From Pollutimonas subterranea (lineage in GTDB: Bacteria; Pseudomonadota; Gammaproteobacteria; Burkholderiales; Burkholderiaceae_B), in contig NZ_PDNW01000007.1 in the NCBI RefSeq assembly GCF_002849655.1, positions 1 to 64,000 of the forward strand: 64,000 nucleotides of DNA, given 5' to 3'. Position numbers and translations under genes: made by a program. The stretch's first letter is position 1; each line of letters opens with the position of its first letter. Positions 46,998 through 56,030 of the stretch are shown here, in pieces. Under the pieces are notes generated by a model, which saw only the letters and a list, made by a program, of their open reading frames with translations, was not told where the DNA came from and searched no databases.

Positions 46998-47591
46998 TCA
47001 GGCTCCCAATCGGGTGAAAGCCGCTTCGGCGGTGGTCCAGGACAGGTTTTGCATGAAGGCGTCCACGTAAGCCCCGGCCTTGGCGCCGAAGTCCATGTGG
47101 TAGCTGTGCTCGTACATGTCGAGGGCGATCAGCGGCGTGGCGCCGGGCAGGTTGTGGGCGTGGTCGGCGGCCCAGGCGTTCACGAGACGCCCCCGGCGCG
47201 GACTCCACACCAACAGGGTCCAGCCGGAGCCGCCGCCCTGGGCCTTGCCCATGGCCGTGAATTGGGCGCGCCAGGCGTCCATGGAGCCGAAATCGCGCAC
47301 GATGGCCGCCTTCAGCGTCCCGCCAGGGTCGCCTCCCGCGCCACCGAGGGAATCGAAGTACACCTCGTGCAGGATCATGGAACCGCTGGCGATCATCTCC
47401 TCGCGCTTGAGGCCGTTGATCTCGAACACCGGCGCCGCTCCCCAGTTCAATTGCGCCAGCTCTTGCTCGATGGCGTTGAGACGCTTGACAGCGCCGCCGT
47501 AGTTGTTCTCCCAATGGCTGACGATGAGTTTCTCAGACAGGCCGGTGAGTTTGGCCGGATCGCATGAAAGGGACTTCAGTTCGTAAGGCAT
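46998..47591 (-). CDS. Fe/Mn superoxide dismutase of the chromate cluster (ChrC-like)
   Basis: A 197-residue cytoplasmic enzyme that removes superoxide formed during chromate reduction. The four metal ligands are in place: H26 (VSHWENNYGG), H75 (ILHEVYFD), D158 and H162 (LDMYEHSYHMDFG). Placement directly after chrA matches ChrC of known chr operons, which is an iron-type SOD. The segment ILHEVYFDSLGG differs from classical SodB (NHxFYW), as in other ChrC-like proteins. Confidence 0.9.
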   Translation of the reverse strand: MPYELKSLSCDPAKLTGLSEKLIVSHWENNYGGAVKRLNAIEQELAQLNWGAAPVFEINGLKREEMIASGSMILHEVYFDSLGGAGGDPGGTLKAAIVRDFGSMDAWRAQFTAMGKAQGGGSGWTLLVWSPRRGRLVNAWAADHAHNLPGATPLIALDMYEHSYHMDFGAKAGAYVDAFMQNLSWTTAEAAFTRLGA

Positions 47592-47650
47592 CTTGGCTTC
47601 CTCAGCAAGGTGGATCGGAAACGGCGCGACGAAGGCTGACTCGATCAGGT

Positions 47651-48883
47651 TCAGCCTTGGCCCGGAAACACCAGCCACCCCGCCAGTCCCGCCGCGAGGA
47701 TCACGACGACGACGTTGAGCTTGTTCTTCCAGACATAAAGGAATGCCAGGGCCGCGGCGAAGATCGACATGCCCGCCGTCAGCGATGGCACGCGTTCGGC
47801 AGTGACCCGCGCCAAGTCGATTGTGGTTGCGCCGATCAGGCCGACTACCCCAGCCGCGACGCCGTCCAGAAAGGCGTGTAGCCGTTTGTTCTCCACGACC
47901 GCCTCCAGCCGGTCGTAGAAAATCAGCGAGAACGCAAAGGCCGGAAGAAACACACCCACCGTCATGGCCACCGCCCCGATCGGCCCCCCCGCCACATAGC
48001 CGACGAACGTGGCGAAGATGATGAGCGGTGCCGGCAGCACACCGGACAGCGCCAGGCCGTCCAGGAACTGCCCATCCGTCATCCACCCGCGCCCGACGGC
48101 GTCGTTGCGAACGAACGGAATCGCTGTGTAGGCGCCGCCGAAGGTGAGCAAGCCGGCCTTGAGGCCTGAGGCGAAGATGAGCAACACCGAGGCTTGGCCC
48201 CGAACGACCGTTTCCACCAGCTTTGCTGTTGGCTCAGCCCAAAATGCCATGGCCGTGGCCAGCGCCACCGCTGCCAGCGTCACTAGCAGTGCTGAGGCCC
48301 GATGCTTGAGCACGAGCAGGGCGTACACAAGCCCACCCACGGGCAGGGTGATCCAAAAGTCGACACGAACTATGGCTGCCAGCGCGCAAACGATGGCAAT
48401 GGCCCACAACCAGCGATCGAGCAGGATGTGCTCGCCGATGCGGTGCACGGCGCGCACGATCAGGGCGATCACGGCCGCCTGTACGCCAAGGAACGCAGCG
48501 CCCAGCGCGGTACCCACGATGTCAATCTGGAAGTACAACCAGGACAGCGCGAACATCAGCAAGAATCCGGGAAGCATGAACCCGAGTCCCGCCAGCATGC
48601 CACCCAGCCGCCCTTTCGCTCGGATGCCCAAATGAACGCATAATTCGTGGGCTTCGGGTCCGGGCAGCACCTGCATCACCGCAAGCAGCTTGTTGAAGCG
48701 TTTGACGGAGATCCAGCGTTCCTCGTCCACGAGCTCGCGGCGCAACATGCCGATCTGAGCCACAGGCCCGCCCCATGCGAGCAAGCCGAACTTGAGGAAG
48801 CGAACGAAGAGCTGCAGGTAGCTCATCGCTGGAGGGACGGCTTCAGTCGTGGCATCCGTCTGAGGACGGGTCAGGGTGTTCAC
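47651..48883 (-). CDS. chrA: Chromate efflux transporter ChrA
   Basis: A 410-residue inner-membrane transporter that exports chromate. Both CHR halves are present: FLKFGLLAWGGPVAQIGML with LPGPEAHELCVHLG in the first, and LLTFGGAYTAIPFVRNDAV with LALSGVLPAPLIIF in the second. I chose the GTG at 48883: it overlaps the chrB stop (GTGA) and has GAGGA 9 nt upstream. A longer version from a TTG at 48916 is less likely. It belongs to the long-chain CHR group with the PGPEAHEL variant. Confidence 0.93.
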   Translation of the reverse strand: MNTLTRPQTDATTEAVPPAMSYLQLFVRFLKFGLLAWGGPVAQIGMLRRELVDEERWISVKRFNKLLAVMQVLPGPEAHELCVHLGIRAKGRLGGMLAGLGFMLPGFLLMFALSWLYFQIDIVGTALGAAFLGVQAAVIALIVRAVHRIGEHILLDRWLWAIAIVCALAAIVRVDFWITLPVGGLVYALLVLKHRASALLVTLAAVALATAMAFWAEPTAKLVETVVRGQASVLLIFASGLKAGLLTFGGAYTAIPFVRNDAVGRGWMTDGQFLDGLALSGVLPAPLIIFATFVGYVAGGPIGAVAMTVGVFLPAFAFSLIFYDRLEAVVENKRLHAFLDGVAAGVVGLIGATTIDLARVTAERVPSLTAGMSIFAAALAFLYVWKNKLNVVVVILAAGLAGWLVFPGQG

Positions 48884-49824
48884 GTTATTTTTTCCTCGTA
48901 ACTCTTCAACAGCCAATCAAAAACTTCGCACGCGCGAACAAGCAGCGCGTCGTCGTCGGATTCGGATGCCCTCAGGCCCGCGAGCAGCTGTTCGATGCCC
49001 GGCGCTTCCGGTACCGGCAGTCCGCCCACGTCCAGGCAATGCACCACTTCGCCCAGGCGCGTCAGCGCCCGGTCGTCCTCCAGGCCAAAACTCGCCAGCA
49101 GCGTCTCGAAGGTGACCTTGGTACCGACGTGGCTGAACGTCGCACCGTCGAAATCGAAGCCGAGCCAATCGGCTTTGCAGTCGGCGGGACTCGTCAGCCA
49201 GACGATGCGGGCCTTCGGGTCGATAAACCGGCGGATCAGCCAGGCCGAGGCGAGCCGGTCGACCCACGGACGGGCCCGCGTGGCCCAGACACGGCCCCGA
49301 TAGTCGGCCCGCTCCAGTCGCGGAATGTCAGCCTGCCGAGGGGTCGGCTCGTCGGGAGAAAGCCGGCGGGTGAGCGCGTCGCGCAGGTCGTCGAGCAGGC
49401 TCAAGGTCTGCCGCTGCGCCTCGCCGGGGAAGAAGTCGATGCGCGCCACCTGCTCGAAGCGGCGCACGAGCGGCTGGAGCTTACGCGCGGCGGCTGCGCC
49501 GTCCAGGGATGCCAGGCTCCGTCCGAGCCCTTTGATCTCCTCGACGATGCCCGCGTACTCCTCGCCCCGGTCGAACAGGGCGCGCAGCGCGGCTTCCTGA
49601 GCTTCGTCACACCCCGACAGTCGATAGACCTCGCCGCTGCCCCGGGCCTCGACCGACTGCGCCGCCACTTCGTCCAGCGCCGTAGCGCTATCGGCCGAGT
49701 CGGGCAGCAGATAGACCCCATCGCGCAGCGTCGCGCAGCCCAGCGCCTTGACGGAGCGCCAGACGCGCATGCGGCCGGTCGATGCCTTGGTGGGCAGGCT
49801 GATGAACAGCGCGAGAAAGCTCAA
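48880..49824 (-). CDS. chrB: Chromate-responsive regulator ChrB
   Basis: A 314-residue protein that controls the chr operon. The N-terminal domain (MSFLALFISLPTKASTGRMRVWRSVKALG) is the winged-helix-like ChrB regulator part, followed by a helical linker and the C-terminal chromate-resistance domain from about 165 (RPWVDRLASAWLIRRFIDPKARIVWL). The start codon is TTG at 49824, supported by AGGAG 7 nt upstream; no in-frame ATG is nearby. Gene order chrB-chrA-SOD fits known chr operons. Confidence 0.9.
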   Translation of the reverse strand: MSFLALFISLPTKASTGRMRVWRSVKALGCATLRDGVYLLPDSADSATALDEVAAQSVEARGSGEVYRLSGCDEAQEAALRALFDRGEEYAGIVEEIKGLGRSLASLDGAAAARKLQPLVRRFEQVARIDFFPGEAQRQTLSLLDDLRDALTRRLSPDEPTPRQADIPRLERADYRGRVWATRARPWVDRLASAWLIRRFIDPKARIVWLTSPADCKADWLGFDFDGATFSHVGTKVTFETLLASFGLEDDRALTRLGEVVHCLDVGGLPVPEAPGIEQLLAGLRASESDDDALLVRACEVFDWLLKSYEEKIT

Positions 49825-49862
49825 GCACGGACTCCTTTATCGCCAAGGGGTGGGTAATGAGT

Positions 49863-49891
49863 TATATATCTTACTGCATGTTATAGATCAA
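49863..49891 (-). promoter_or_regulatory. Predicted sigma-70 promoter of the chr operon
   Basis: On the minus strand TTGATC (49891-49886) and TATATA (49868-49863) are separated by exactly 17 bp and lie 39 nt upstream of the chrB start. TATAAC occurs twice around this region, 19 bp apart, which could be a repeat recognised by ChrB. The stretch is much more AT-rich than its surroundings. Prediction from consensus only. The remainder of 49892-50104 shows no gene. Confidence 0.6.
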
Positions 49892-50104
49892 ACGAAATCT
49901 ACGAAGTTGCGTAGCGAGTCCGTCGGATCTGATCCCAAATCGCATGGTGCCCGCCGATGCGCCGACCAGCCTTATCAAGGAACGCTGGGAGAAGCTGGTG
50001 ATGGCCGATGCTGGCATTGACCGGCACTACTACGGCCGCGCTTTTTTGTTTTCTGAAACGCTCCCCTGAAATAGCGACTGCGGCAACGACCGAAGACAAG
50101 AATT

Positions 50105-50122
50105 CGGCCCCCGAAGGGGCCG
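50105..50122 (-). terminator. Hairpin downstream of the helicase remnant
   Basis: CGGCCCC and GGGGCCG pair perfectly around CGAA, 19 nt beyond the helicase stop codon at 50141 on the minus strand. The following bases include only a weak T-run (GAATTCTTGTC). It is probably a transcription terminator for the accessory operon. Confidence 0.5.
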
Positions 50123-50140
50123 ATCAAGAGGGAAACAATC

Positions 50141-52102
50141 TCAATGCACCAACTGCCGCGCCAACGCCACCTCCACCGAGTCGCCATCCTGGTTCAGGAC
50201 ATCGAGCCCTGATTCGGGCACGTCGCCGGAGGTGGATTGCGACACCATGATCTTCTTGGCCATCAGCCCCAGGCAGGTCATCTGCGAGGAGTTGGCGTAG
50301 CCGAGGTAGATCACCTTGACCGACTGCTTCTGACCGATACGCCATGAACGGCGTGCGGCCTGCTGCAGCGAATACACGTTGTAGCCCGACTGCATGAACA
50401 CGATCGTCGGGAACTCCAACAGGTCCAGGCCGGTTTTCACCAGCTCTGGATTGGTGACGAGCACGTCGATACCGCGGTCCAGCTGCTCGGCGATCCAGTC
50501 TTCCCGGCGGGAGGCATCCACGCTCGCGCGCAGTACCGCCACCTTGAAGCCTTCCTGCTCCAGCAGCACCTTCAGGCGCGACGTGGTGTCGCGCGTGCCG
50601 GTGTAGACCGTATAGACCAGGGTCTTGCGACCTTCTGCTTTCTCCTGCTTGCAGATATCAATCAGCTCGCGCTCCTTGGGCATCACCTCCAGCTCGTTGA
50701 ACTGAGCCGGGACGAAGGCCAGGGTGTTGCGCGTGCGTGGATGCACCACCGTCTCCGACCGGAAGCAGCAATCCGGCCAGGCCAGCAGCACGTTGAGGAC
50801 CACACCCAGCAGCGTCGTGTCGCGCTTCGCCAGGGCCTGCTTCAGCTCCGCGGTCAGCCGTCCCGCCAGATCGCGATAGGCCGCGGATTGCGCCGTGTCC
50901 ATCGTGACCTCACGGAACTCCTCGTCGTAGGGCGGCAGCACGTTGCCGCCGATGTCCTTCAACTTGAGGAAGACGGTGAACGGCAGAACGCAACGCAGCA
51001 CGCCCTTCGGACCGAAGCCCGGCGCCTTGACCGTGCGCACCGATACTTTGGTGCCCTTGGCGGTCTTGTGCGCCGTGCCCGTGCTCTCGGAGTAGATGTC
51101 CTTGAGCACGCCGTGATCGCGCATGAACGCCATCGCGGCCGACGTCATGGAACCTTGCTTGGTCGGCCGGTAGCCGTCTTCGATCATCCGCCCAGGCAGG
51201 GCGCGGAACAGCAGGTGGAACAGGTCGTCGCCGTAGCCGCCCATCAGCGTGCCGGTGAGCAGCAGCGTCTTGCGCGCCTTGGCCGCCAACACCCCCATGG
51301 CCTGGCCCTGTGCGGAGCCGCCGTTCTTGTACTCGTGCGCCTCGTCGGCGATGAGCAGGTCGAACGCGCCTTGGGGAAGCTGCCTCTTGATGAACTCGGA
51401 CGGCTGGTAGCCGCCCTCGCCGAAGCCGAACTCCATGTTGGCCATCGCACGTTCCATGCGATGGGCTTGCCGGTCCGAGAAGACCAGCTCGCCGTTGCCA
51501 TCCATCAGGTTGATGAACTCGTGGATGTTGTCCCCGAGCATCGACGCGAGAAAGGCGTCACCGAACTTCTGCATCAGCTTCTGCGCGGTGACTTCGCCAA
51601 TCGTGGGAATACGCTTCAGCGCCTTGAGCACGGTCGAGGACTGGTCACTGGCGGACAAGCCCCTGGGACGGATCAGCGTCCACAGCGGTGCGGCGCAATG
51701 GCTGCACTTGCGGCGGCTCTCTTCGGCTTCGAGTTCGACCGGGTTGATGGGCTCGCCGTCGAGGTCGGTGATGATGTGGCCGCAGTCCGGGCACGCCGCC
51801 ACGTCGCCGTGGGGCGTGCGCCGCCGGGTGAAGACGGGCTTCCAGTGGAACCCCATCCGCATCCGCACGCGGCCCAGGACGAAGAACTCCTGACCCTGCG
51901 CCGGTACACCCAACTGCTCGCGCAGCTTCAGCAGCTTGACCAGCGTGTCCGGGCCGTTGAGCACCCAGACCTTGGCGCCGGCCACCGTCTCCTGGATTTC
52001 CCGCCGCCACTTGTAGACCAGATGCGGCGGAGAAAGAACCAAGGTTCGGCGGTAGCCTTCGGCGTTGAGCACGGCGGCGGTGGCAATAGCGGACGCAGCT
52101 GC
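50141..52102 (-). pseudogene. SNF2-type helicase lacking its N-terminus and Walker A loop
   Basis: The readable part (643 codons from a GTG at 52072) covers most of an SNF2-like ATPase: TLVLSPPHLVYKW (motif Ia), a Cys-rich insert (CPDCGH, CSHCAAPL), LLIADEAHEYKN (motif II), LLLTGTLMGGYGDD (motif III), and C-terminal VLVTNPELVKTGLDL and QQAARRSWRIGQ (motifs V and VI). Matching sequence extends upstream through SAIATAAVL, which should directly follow the GxGK of motif I. Instead it runs into the end of the 87-residue gene at 52103. Without motif I it cannot bind ATP normally. Deletion joint is near 52100. Confidence 0.82.
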
Positions 52103-52366
52103 TCAGCGGGCGGGCATGCCTGCTACCGGTGTGTCCGATGGGGGATAGATCACGGTCAGGAACTGCCTGCCGTTGTGATCGCGGAAGCACGTGCCGTCCG
52201 GTACGGCAACCCAGGTGATCCAGTCATGGACCTCCAGCGTCGTGCCGCGAACGATTCGGGCTCTGAACCAGCGGCCGGGCAGTTGGCCGTCGCCGTAGAA
52301 CCCGGCGCTGGTGCGCGCGTGATGCGCGTTGAGCCGCCGGACGATTTGTCTGAGCGTCAGGGACAT
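52103..52366 (-). CDS. Small protein of unknown function, tail possibly altered by a deletion
   Basis: An 87-residue protein from the ATG at 52366, which has AGGAG 7 nt upstream. It starts with a helix (LTLRQIVRRLNAHHARTS) and continues with beta-like segments (WFRARIVRGTTLEVHDWITWVAV). No motif is recognised. Its stop codon lies exactly where helicase-homologous sequence begins, so its last residues (about DTPVAGMPAR) may come from the deletion joint. A 16-bp perfect palindrome lies 41 nt upstream of the start. Confidence 0.55.
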   Translation of the reverse strand: MSLTLRQIVRRLNAHHARTSAGFYGDGQLPGRWFRARIVRGTTLEVHDWITWVAVPDGTCFRDHNGRQFLTVIYPPSDTPVAGMPAR

Positions 52367-52406
52367 GTGCCACTCCTGAGATGAAGAGGAGGAACACGGC
52401 CCCGGC

Positions 52407-52422
52407 AGGGACACGTGTCCCT
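52407..52422. promoter_or_regulatory. 16-bp perfect palindrome upstream of the 87-residue gene
   Basis: AGGGACACGTGTCCCT is a perfect palindrome in the 99-nt gap between two small genes, 41 nt before the start codon at 52366. A palindrome with no loop is more like a dimeric protein-binding site than a terminator. No other copy was noticed in the window. Confidence 0.45.
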
Positions 52423-52465
52423 CGTAGGGTTGGAGAAAAGGTGCGAGTGCGACGGCGAGGCAGGC

Positions 52466-52858
52466 TCACCAACCGTTGTAGTTGAGGACCAAGTCGGCGA
52501 TGACCTTGCGCCGCTCCAGATCGAGGCCGCCGAAGTCGGACAGCCCCTCGAAGCCGCAACGCTTGAGCATCGCGCCGCCTTCGCGGGCGTTGTAGAAGCT
52601 CACCATCGCGGACAGGAACATCCGCTGGCCACTGCTCAGGACACCCAGGGCGTCGTTGAGCATCAGCATGTTGGGCCGCAGCTCCCACTTGGTCGTGGCA
52701 CGCTGCAAGCCTTCGCGGGTGCCGTCGCCGAACCACTCGGCGCCGGCGATCTCGGCACCGCGCTTCCAGGCCTGGAAGAACGCGGACGGGGCCTGGGTGA
52801 AATGCGCATCTTCCCGCGCGATCTGATCGAACACTTCTTGAGTCAATGACAAGCTCAT
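52466..52858 (-). CDS. Conserved ICE protein of unknown function
   Basis: A 130-residue soluble protein starting MSLSLTQEVFDQIAREDAHF. It is mostly helical, with TKWELRPNMLMLNDALGVL and MFLSAMVSFYNAREGGAMLKRCGF, and ends DLERRKVIADLVLNYNGW. No catalytic motif is recognised. Start chosen at 52858. I know it only as a gene that tends to accompany the helicase in this ICE class. The gene appears intact. Confidence 0.6.
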   Translation of the reverse strand: MSLSLTQEVFDQIAREDAHFTQAPSAFFQAWKRGAEIAGAEWFGDGTREGLQRATTKWELRPNMLMLNDALGVLSSGQRMFLSAMVSFYNAREGGAMLKRCGFEGLSDFGGLDLERRKVIADLVLNYNGW

Positions 52859-52886
52859 GAGGAATCTCCTTGGATGGCAGGGGCAA

Positions 52887-53141
52887 TCACGGGTGCGAGC
52901 GCTGTGTCCACGCGCCTGTCGCCAGGGCTTTGGCTGCGGCGTCGCGGCTGGGGAAGTACTCGAAGGACTCGCGGGAGCAAGGTCCGTCGTGGTCATCGAA
53001 CGCGCCGATGTAGTAACCAGCGGCACTGCGAAGAACCTGCAGAGGCAGGCGCTTGCCGACAAAGGTCAGGGCCAGGTAGCCGATGGAATCGGCTCGGGCC
53101 GCCTGTGCCGTGATGGGTGGCGAAGTGGAAGCAAGGGACAT
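52887..53141 (-). CDS. Small conserved ICE protein of unknown function
   Basis: An 84-residue protein from the ATG at 53141 (GGAGA 5 nt upstream; an ATG four codons earlier is possible). It has the segment SIGYLALTFVGKRLPLQVLRS followed by AAGYYIGAFDDHDGPCSRESFEYF, suggesting a small alpha/beta domain. It is the first gene of an operon of small genes that leads to the helicase remnant. A long untranslated region containing the conserved leader element lies upstream. No function is known. Confidence 0.6.
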   Translation of the reverse strand: MSLASTSPPITAQAARADSIGYLALTFVGKRLPLQVLRSAAGYYIGAFDDHDGPCSRESFEYFPSRDAAAKALATGAWTQRSHP

Positions 53142-53247
53142 GGGGCTCTCCATGGGGAAAATGGAAAGCTCAATCCCGACGGGATGAAGGAACTTCCCGT
53201 GAGGTGGATCGAAGCATCGACGCCAGGTATCGGCGGCGTCCGCGCGG

Positions 53248-53325
53248 GCGATGCGAAGCGGACTGGTTCGGTCTACGCGGAAGGTTCCGCGGCGCAGCCT
53301 TGAAGACCGGAGCTGCCTGGGCATG
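53248..53325 (-). promoter_or_regulatory. Conserved leader element, copy B
   Basis: Matches 29571-29647 on the same strand. Shared blocks, read on the minus strand, are CATGCCCAGG, GTCTTCAAGGCT, CGCGG, CCGCG and CGCATCG, and the CGCGG/CCGCG arms keep pairing while the loop differs. The element ends 107 nt before the start of the 84-residue gene. Copy A ends 132 nt before radC. Repeat of position, strand and structure argues for a common regulator or RNA function. Confidence 0.55.
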
Positions 53326-53552
53326 GCGCTGACGGAGTCAGCAACGCATGGGCTTAGCTTCGGAGAGCAGTGCGAGCTTGTCGTGCAACAAATCGAAGCT
53401 GCGCGGTTCCTGATTTCCAAGCGCTGGATAGCGCTGTCGCCATTTAGCAGCGCACACGAAAAGGCCCCGCAGTGCGGAGCCGGTTGTGAAACAGGGAGCA
53501 GAGGTTGTCGGCCGTGCGGCCGGCGTGTTTCAGGACAAGGAAAGACCAAGGT

Positions 53553-53808
53553 GCCGAAGGCTGGAGGCCTTCGGCTGGATGACAAAGGAGTGCCACCCGT
53601 GGGCTGCTACAGGCGTGGGGCCGTCGTCAAAGCCGCCGCTGCACCAGCAATCGCACTCGACCGGTATCGTGGCTGGGGTCGATATCCTCTGGCACGCATC
53701 CGCGCACAAAGGGCGCCCGTTTTTTCACCGGCGGGCACCGGCACCGAATACCGTCGACCCCGAAGAGTCTCCTGGCGGCTCGCGAGACGAGGCGCCAGGA
53801 GACTCTTC
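53553..53808. repeat. Structured noncoding region with two perfect inverted repeats
   Basis: Within the 873-nt gap 53142-54014 no gene is convincing. Two strong inverted repeats are present: GCCGAAGG / CCTTCGGC around a 7-nt loop (53553-53575), and GAAGAGTCTCCTGGCG / CGCCAGGAGACTCTTC, 16 bp perfect, around a 15-nt loop (53762-53808). The second is unusually long for a terminator and no T-run follows. They could be ends of a small mobile element, an RNA structure, or protein sites. 53809-54014 shows nothing further. Confidence 0.5.
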
Positions 53809-54014
53809 TGAGTGAACGGAAGAACCGCGGATCAAGGGAATCGCGTGGGGCGCCATTCGCGGACCAACTGCCTTCTCGCCCTGTGGCCACACGTGCCAGG
53901 CAGGACGCGCACACCGTCGCAGAAGGGATCGCGTGCTGGGGAGGCCCCGCAACGCGCGGGGCGCATGCCTCGCCGCCGGGGGAGCGGCAGGCGCGGCAGA
54001 CGTGTTTTCAGGCT

Positions 54015-56030
54015 TCAGGACGCCTTGGGTGACGCGCGCCGCTTGCGCGGCGCCGGGCGTTTGCCCGTCGAAGATTCGACAGGCAGTGTGCCCTTGCAGT
54101 CTGGGTAGCGGCTGCACGACCAAAAGATGCCGCTCTTGCCGGTGCGCTGGCGCATCGGCGACGTGCACAACGGGCAGGCCGGCGTCGGCGGCAGCTTGAG
54201 GGACAACCTGGTGCCGCGGTGCTGCTGGACCAACTGCGTGATCCAGGCCGACTGCTTCTCGATAAAGGTGTCCAGCGTCATCTGGCCGGCCTCGATCATG
54301 TCCAGCGCCTGCTCCCAGATCGCCGTGGTGCCCGGATCGGCAATCGCCACCGGCACCGCATCGATCAGCGTGAAGGCCGCATCCGACGCGCGGATGGCGC
54401 GGCCTTTCTTCAGCAGATAGCTACGGCCCAGCAGGCCGTTGATGATGCTGGCGCGCGTGGCTTCGGTGCCGATACCCGTCGTTTCCTTGAGCTTCTGCTT
54501 CAGTCGCGGGTCGGTCACCAACTTGGCAACACCCTTCATGGCCTTGATCAGTTCGCCCTGGGTGTAGGGCTTGGGTGGCAAGGTCTTCAGCGCCTTCATC
54601 TCAACTTGCTCGACGCCGCACTGCATGCCGCTGGTCAGCGGCGGCAGGATCTGACCGCGCTGCGCCGGCTCATCATCCGACTTCTCCGGACCAGCATTGA
54701 CCAACGCCAGGCGCCAGCCAGGCACGACCACCTGCTTGCCGGTCGCCTGCAGTGGCTGGCCACCGCTGGTCAACACCGCTGTGGTCCGATCGAACTCATG
54801 GTGCGGCAGGAACTGCGCCAGGTAGTGGGACCGGATCAGGCCGTACACCGCCTGTTCCTTCTCCGACATGGCTGAAAGCCGGGTGGGTTCCAGCGTCGGG
54901 ATGATGCCGTGGTGAGCCGTCACCTTGTCGTCATTCCACGCGCGTGAACGTTGGCTGCGGTCCAGCTTATCGATTAGCGGTCGCAGGCCGGGATCGGTGG
55001 CGAGCAAGGCACCGAGGACGGCCGGCACTTCGGCCAGCATGCTTTCGGGCAGGTAGCCCGAGTCGGAGCGTGGATAGGTCGTCGCCTTGTGCGTTTCGTA
55101 CAGCGCCTGGGCAATGTCCAGCGTCTCCTGCACATCGAGGCCGAGCTGGCGCGAACACACTTCCTGCAAGGTACCCAGGTCGAACGGCAGCGGTGCGGCT
55201 TCCCGCACGCGCTCGGTCTCGACCGACACCACCCGCGCCTCGCGGTCGGCGCGGATACGATCGGCTGCGTGCTGCGCCACCGGCTGCTGGAGGCAGCGTC
55301 CCGCCGCATCGGAGGTGCTGTCGGGCGGCAGCCAATGGGCGCCGAAGGAGTGGCCCGACTGAGCCAGCAAGACCTCGACCGTCCAGTACGGCACGGATAC
55401 GAACCTAGCGATCTCGCGGTCGCGGTCGACCACCAGGCGCAGCGTGGGGGTCTGTACCCGACCGACCGACAGCACGCCCGAGTAGCCGGCTTGGCGTCCG
55501 AGCACGGTGAACAGCCGACTCAGGTTCATGCCGATCAGCCAGTCGGCACGCGAGCGGGCCAGGGCCGAGTAGTACAACGACAGCGTCTCGGCCGAAGGCT
55601 TCAACGCGCCCAGCGCTTTGCGGATCGATGCATCGTTGAGCGCCGACAGCCACAGCCGCTGGATTGGGCCGCGGTAGCTGCACAGGTCGAGGATTTCGCG
55701 GGCGATCATTTCGCCTTCGCGATCGGCGTCGGTGGCGATCACCAACTCGCTCGCTTGGGCGACGAGGTGCTTGACCACCTTGAATTGCGCTGCGACCGAA
55801 GCCTTGACCTCGACGCGCCAGCGCTCGGGAATGATAGGTAGTTGCTCGATGGACCAGCGCTTGTACTGCTCGCCGTAGCCTTCGGGCGGAACCGCTTCGA
55901 TCAGATGGCCGATGCACCAGGTCACGACGGTACCCGAACCGCTGTAGCAGCCGGAACCTCGCTGGCCGGCGCCCAGCACGCGGGCGATGTCCTTGCCTTG
56001 CGAAGGCTTCTCGCACAGGAACACGCGCAT
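54015..56030 (-). CDS. topB: DNA topoisomerase III of the ICE
   Basis: A 671-residue type IA topoisomerase that resolves single-stranded DNA links during replication or transfer. The Toprim domain starts MRVFLCEKPSQGKDIA and has ATDADREGEMIAREI (about 100-114). The catalytic Tyr lies in TTYPRSDSGYL near residue 320. A C-terminal Cys4 zinc ribbon is present (CPLCTSPM ... CSRYPDC, about 615-645), followed by a basic tail. ATG at 56030 chosen as the family N-terminus. A palindrome shared with two other intergenic sites lies 213 nt upstream. Gene intact. Confidence 0.93.
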   Translation of the reverse strand: MRVFLCEKPSQGKDIARVLGAGQRGSGCYSGSGTVVTWCIGHLIEAVPPEGYGEQYKRWSIEQLPIIPERWRVEVKASVAAQFKVVKHLVAQASELVIATDADREGEMIAREILDLCSYRGPIQRLWLSALNDASIRKALGALKPSAETLSLYYSALARSRADWLIGMNLSRLFTVLGRQAGYSGVLSVGRVQTPTLRLVVDRDREIARFVSVPYWTVEVLLAQSGHSFGAHWLPPDSTSDAAGRCLQQPVAQHAADRIRADREARVVSVETERVREAAPLPFDLGTLQEVCSRQLGLDVQETLDIAQALYETHKATTYPRSDSGYLPESMLAEVPAVLGALLATDPGLRPLIDKLDRSQRSRAWNDDKVTAHHGIIPTLEPTRLSAMSEKEQAVYGLIRSHYLAQFLPHHEFDRTTAVLTSGGQPLQATGKQVVVPGWRLALVNAGPEKSDDEPAQRGQILPPLTSGMQCGVEQVEMKALKTLPPKPYTQGELIKAMKGVAKLVTDPRLKQKLKETTGIGTEATRASIINGLLGRSYLLKKGRAIRASDAAFTLIDAVPVAIADPGTTAIWEQALDMIEAGQMTLDTFIEKQSAWITQLVQQHRGTRLSLKLPPTPACPLCTSPMRQRTGKSGIFWSCSRYPDCKGTLPVESSTGKRPAPRKRRASPKAS

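Noticed and set aside
48884-48916. Longer ChrA starting at a TTG inside chrB
   Set aside because: Extra residues look like shadow sequence of chrB, and the GTG at 48883 has a good ribosome site and overlaps the chrB stop.
53486-53815. 109-codon plus-strand frame in the noncoding gap
   Set aside because: Runs through two perfect hairpins, has no recognisable protein features and no ribosome site.
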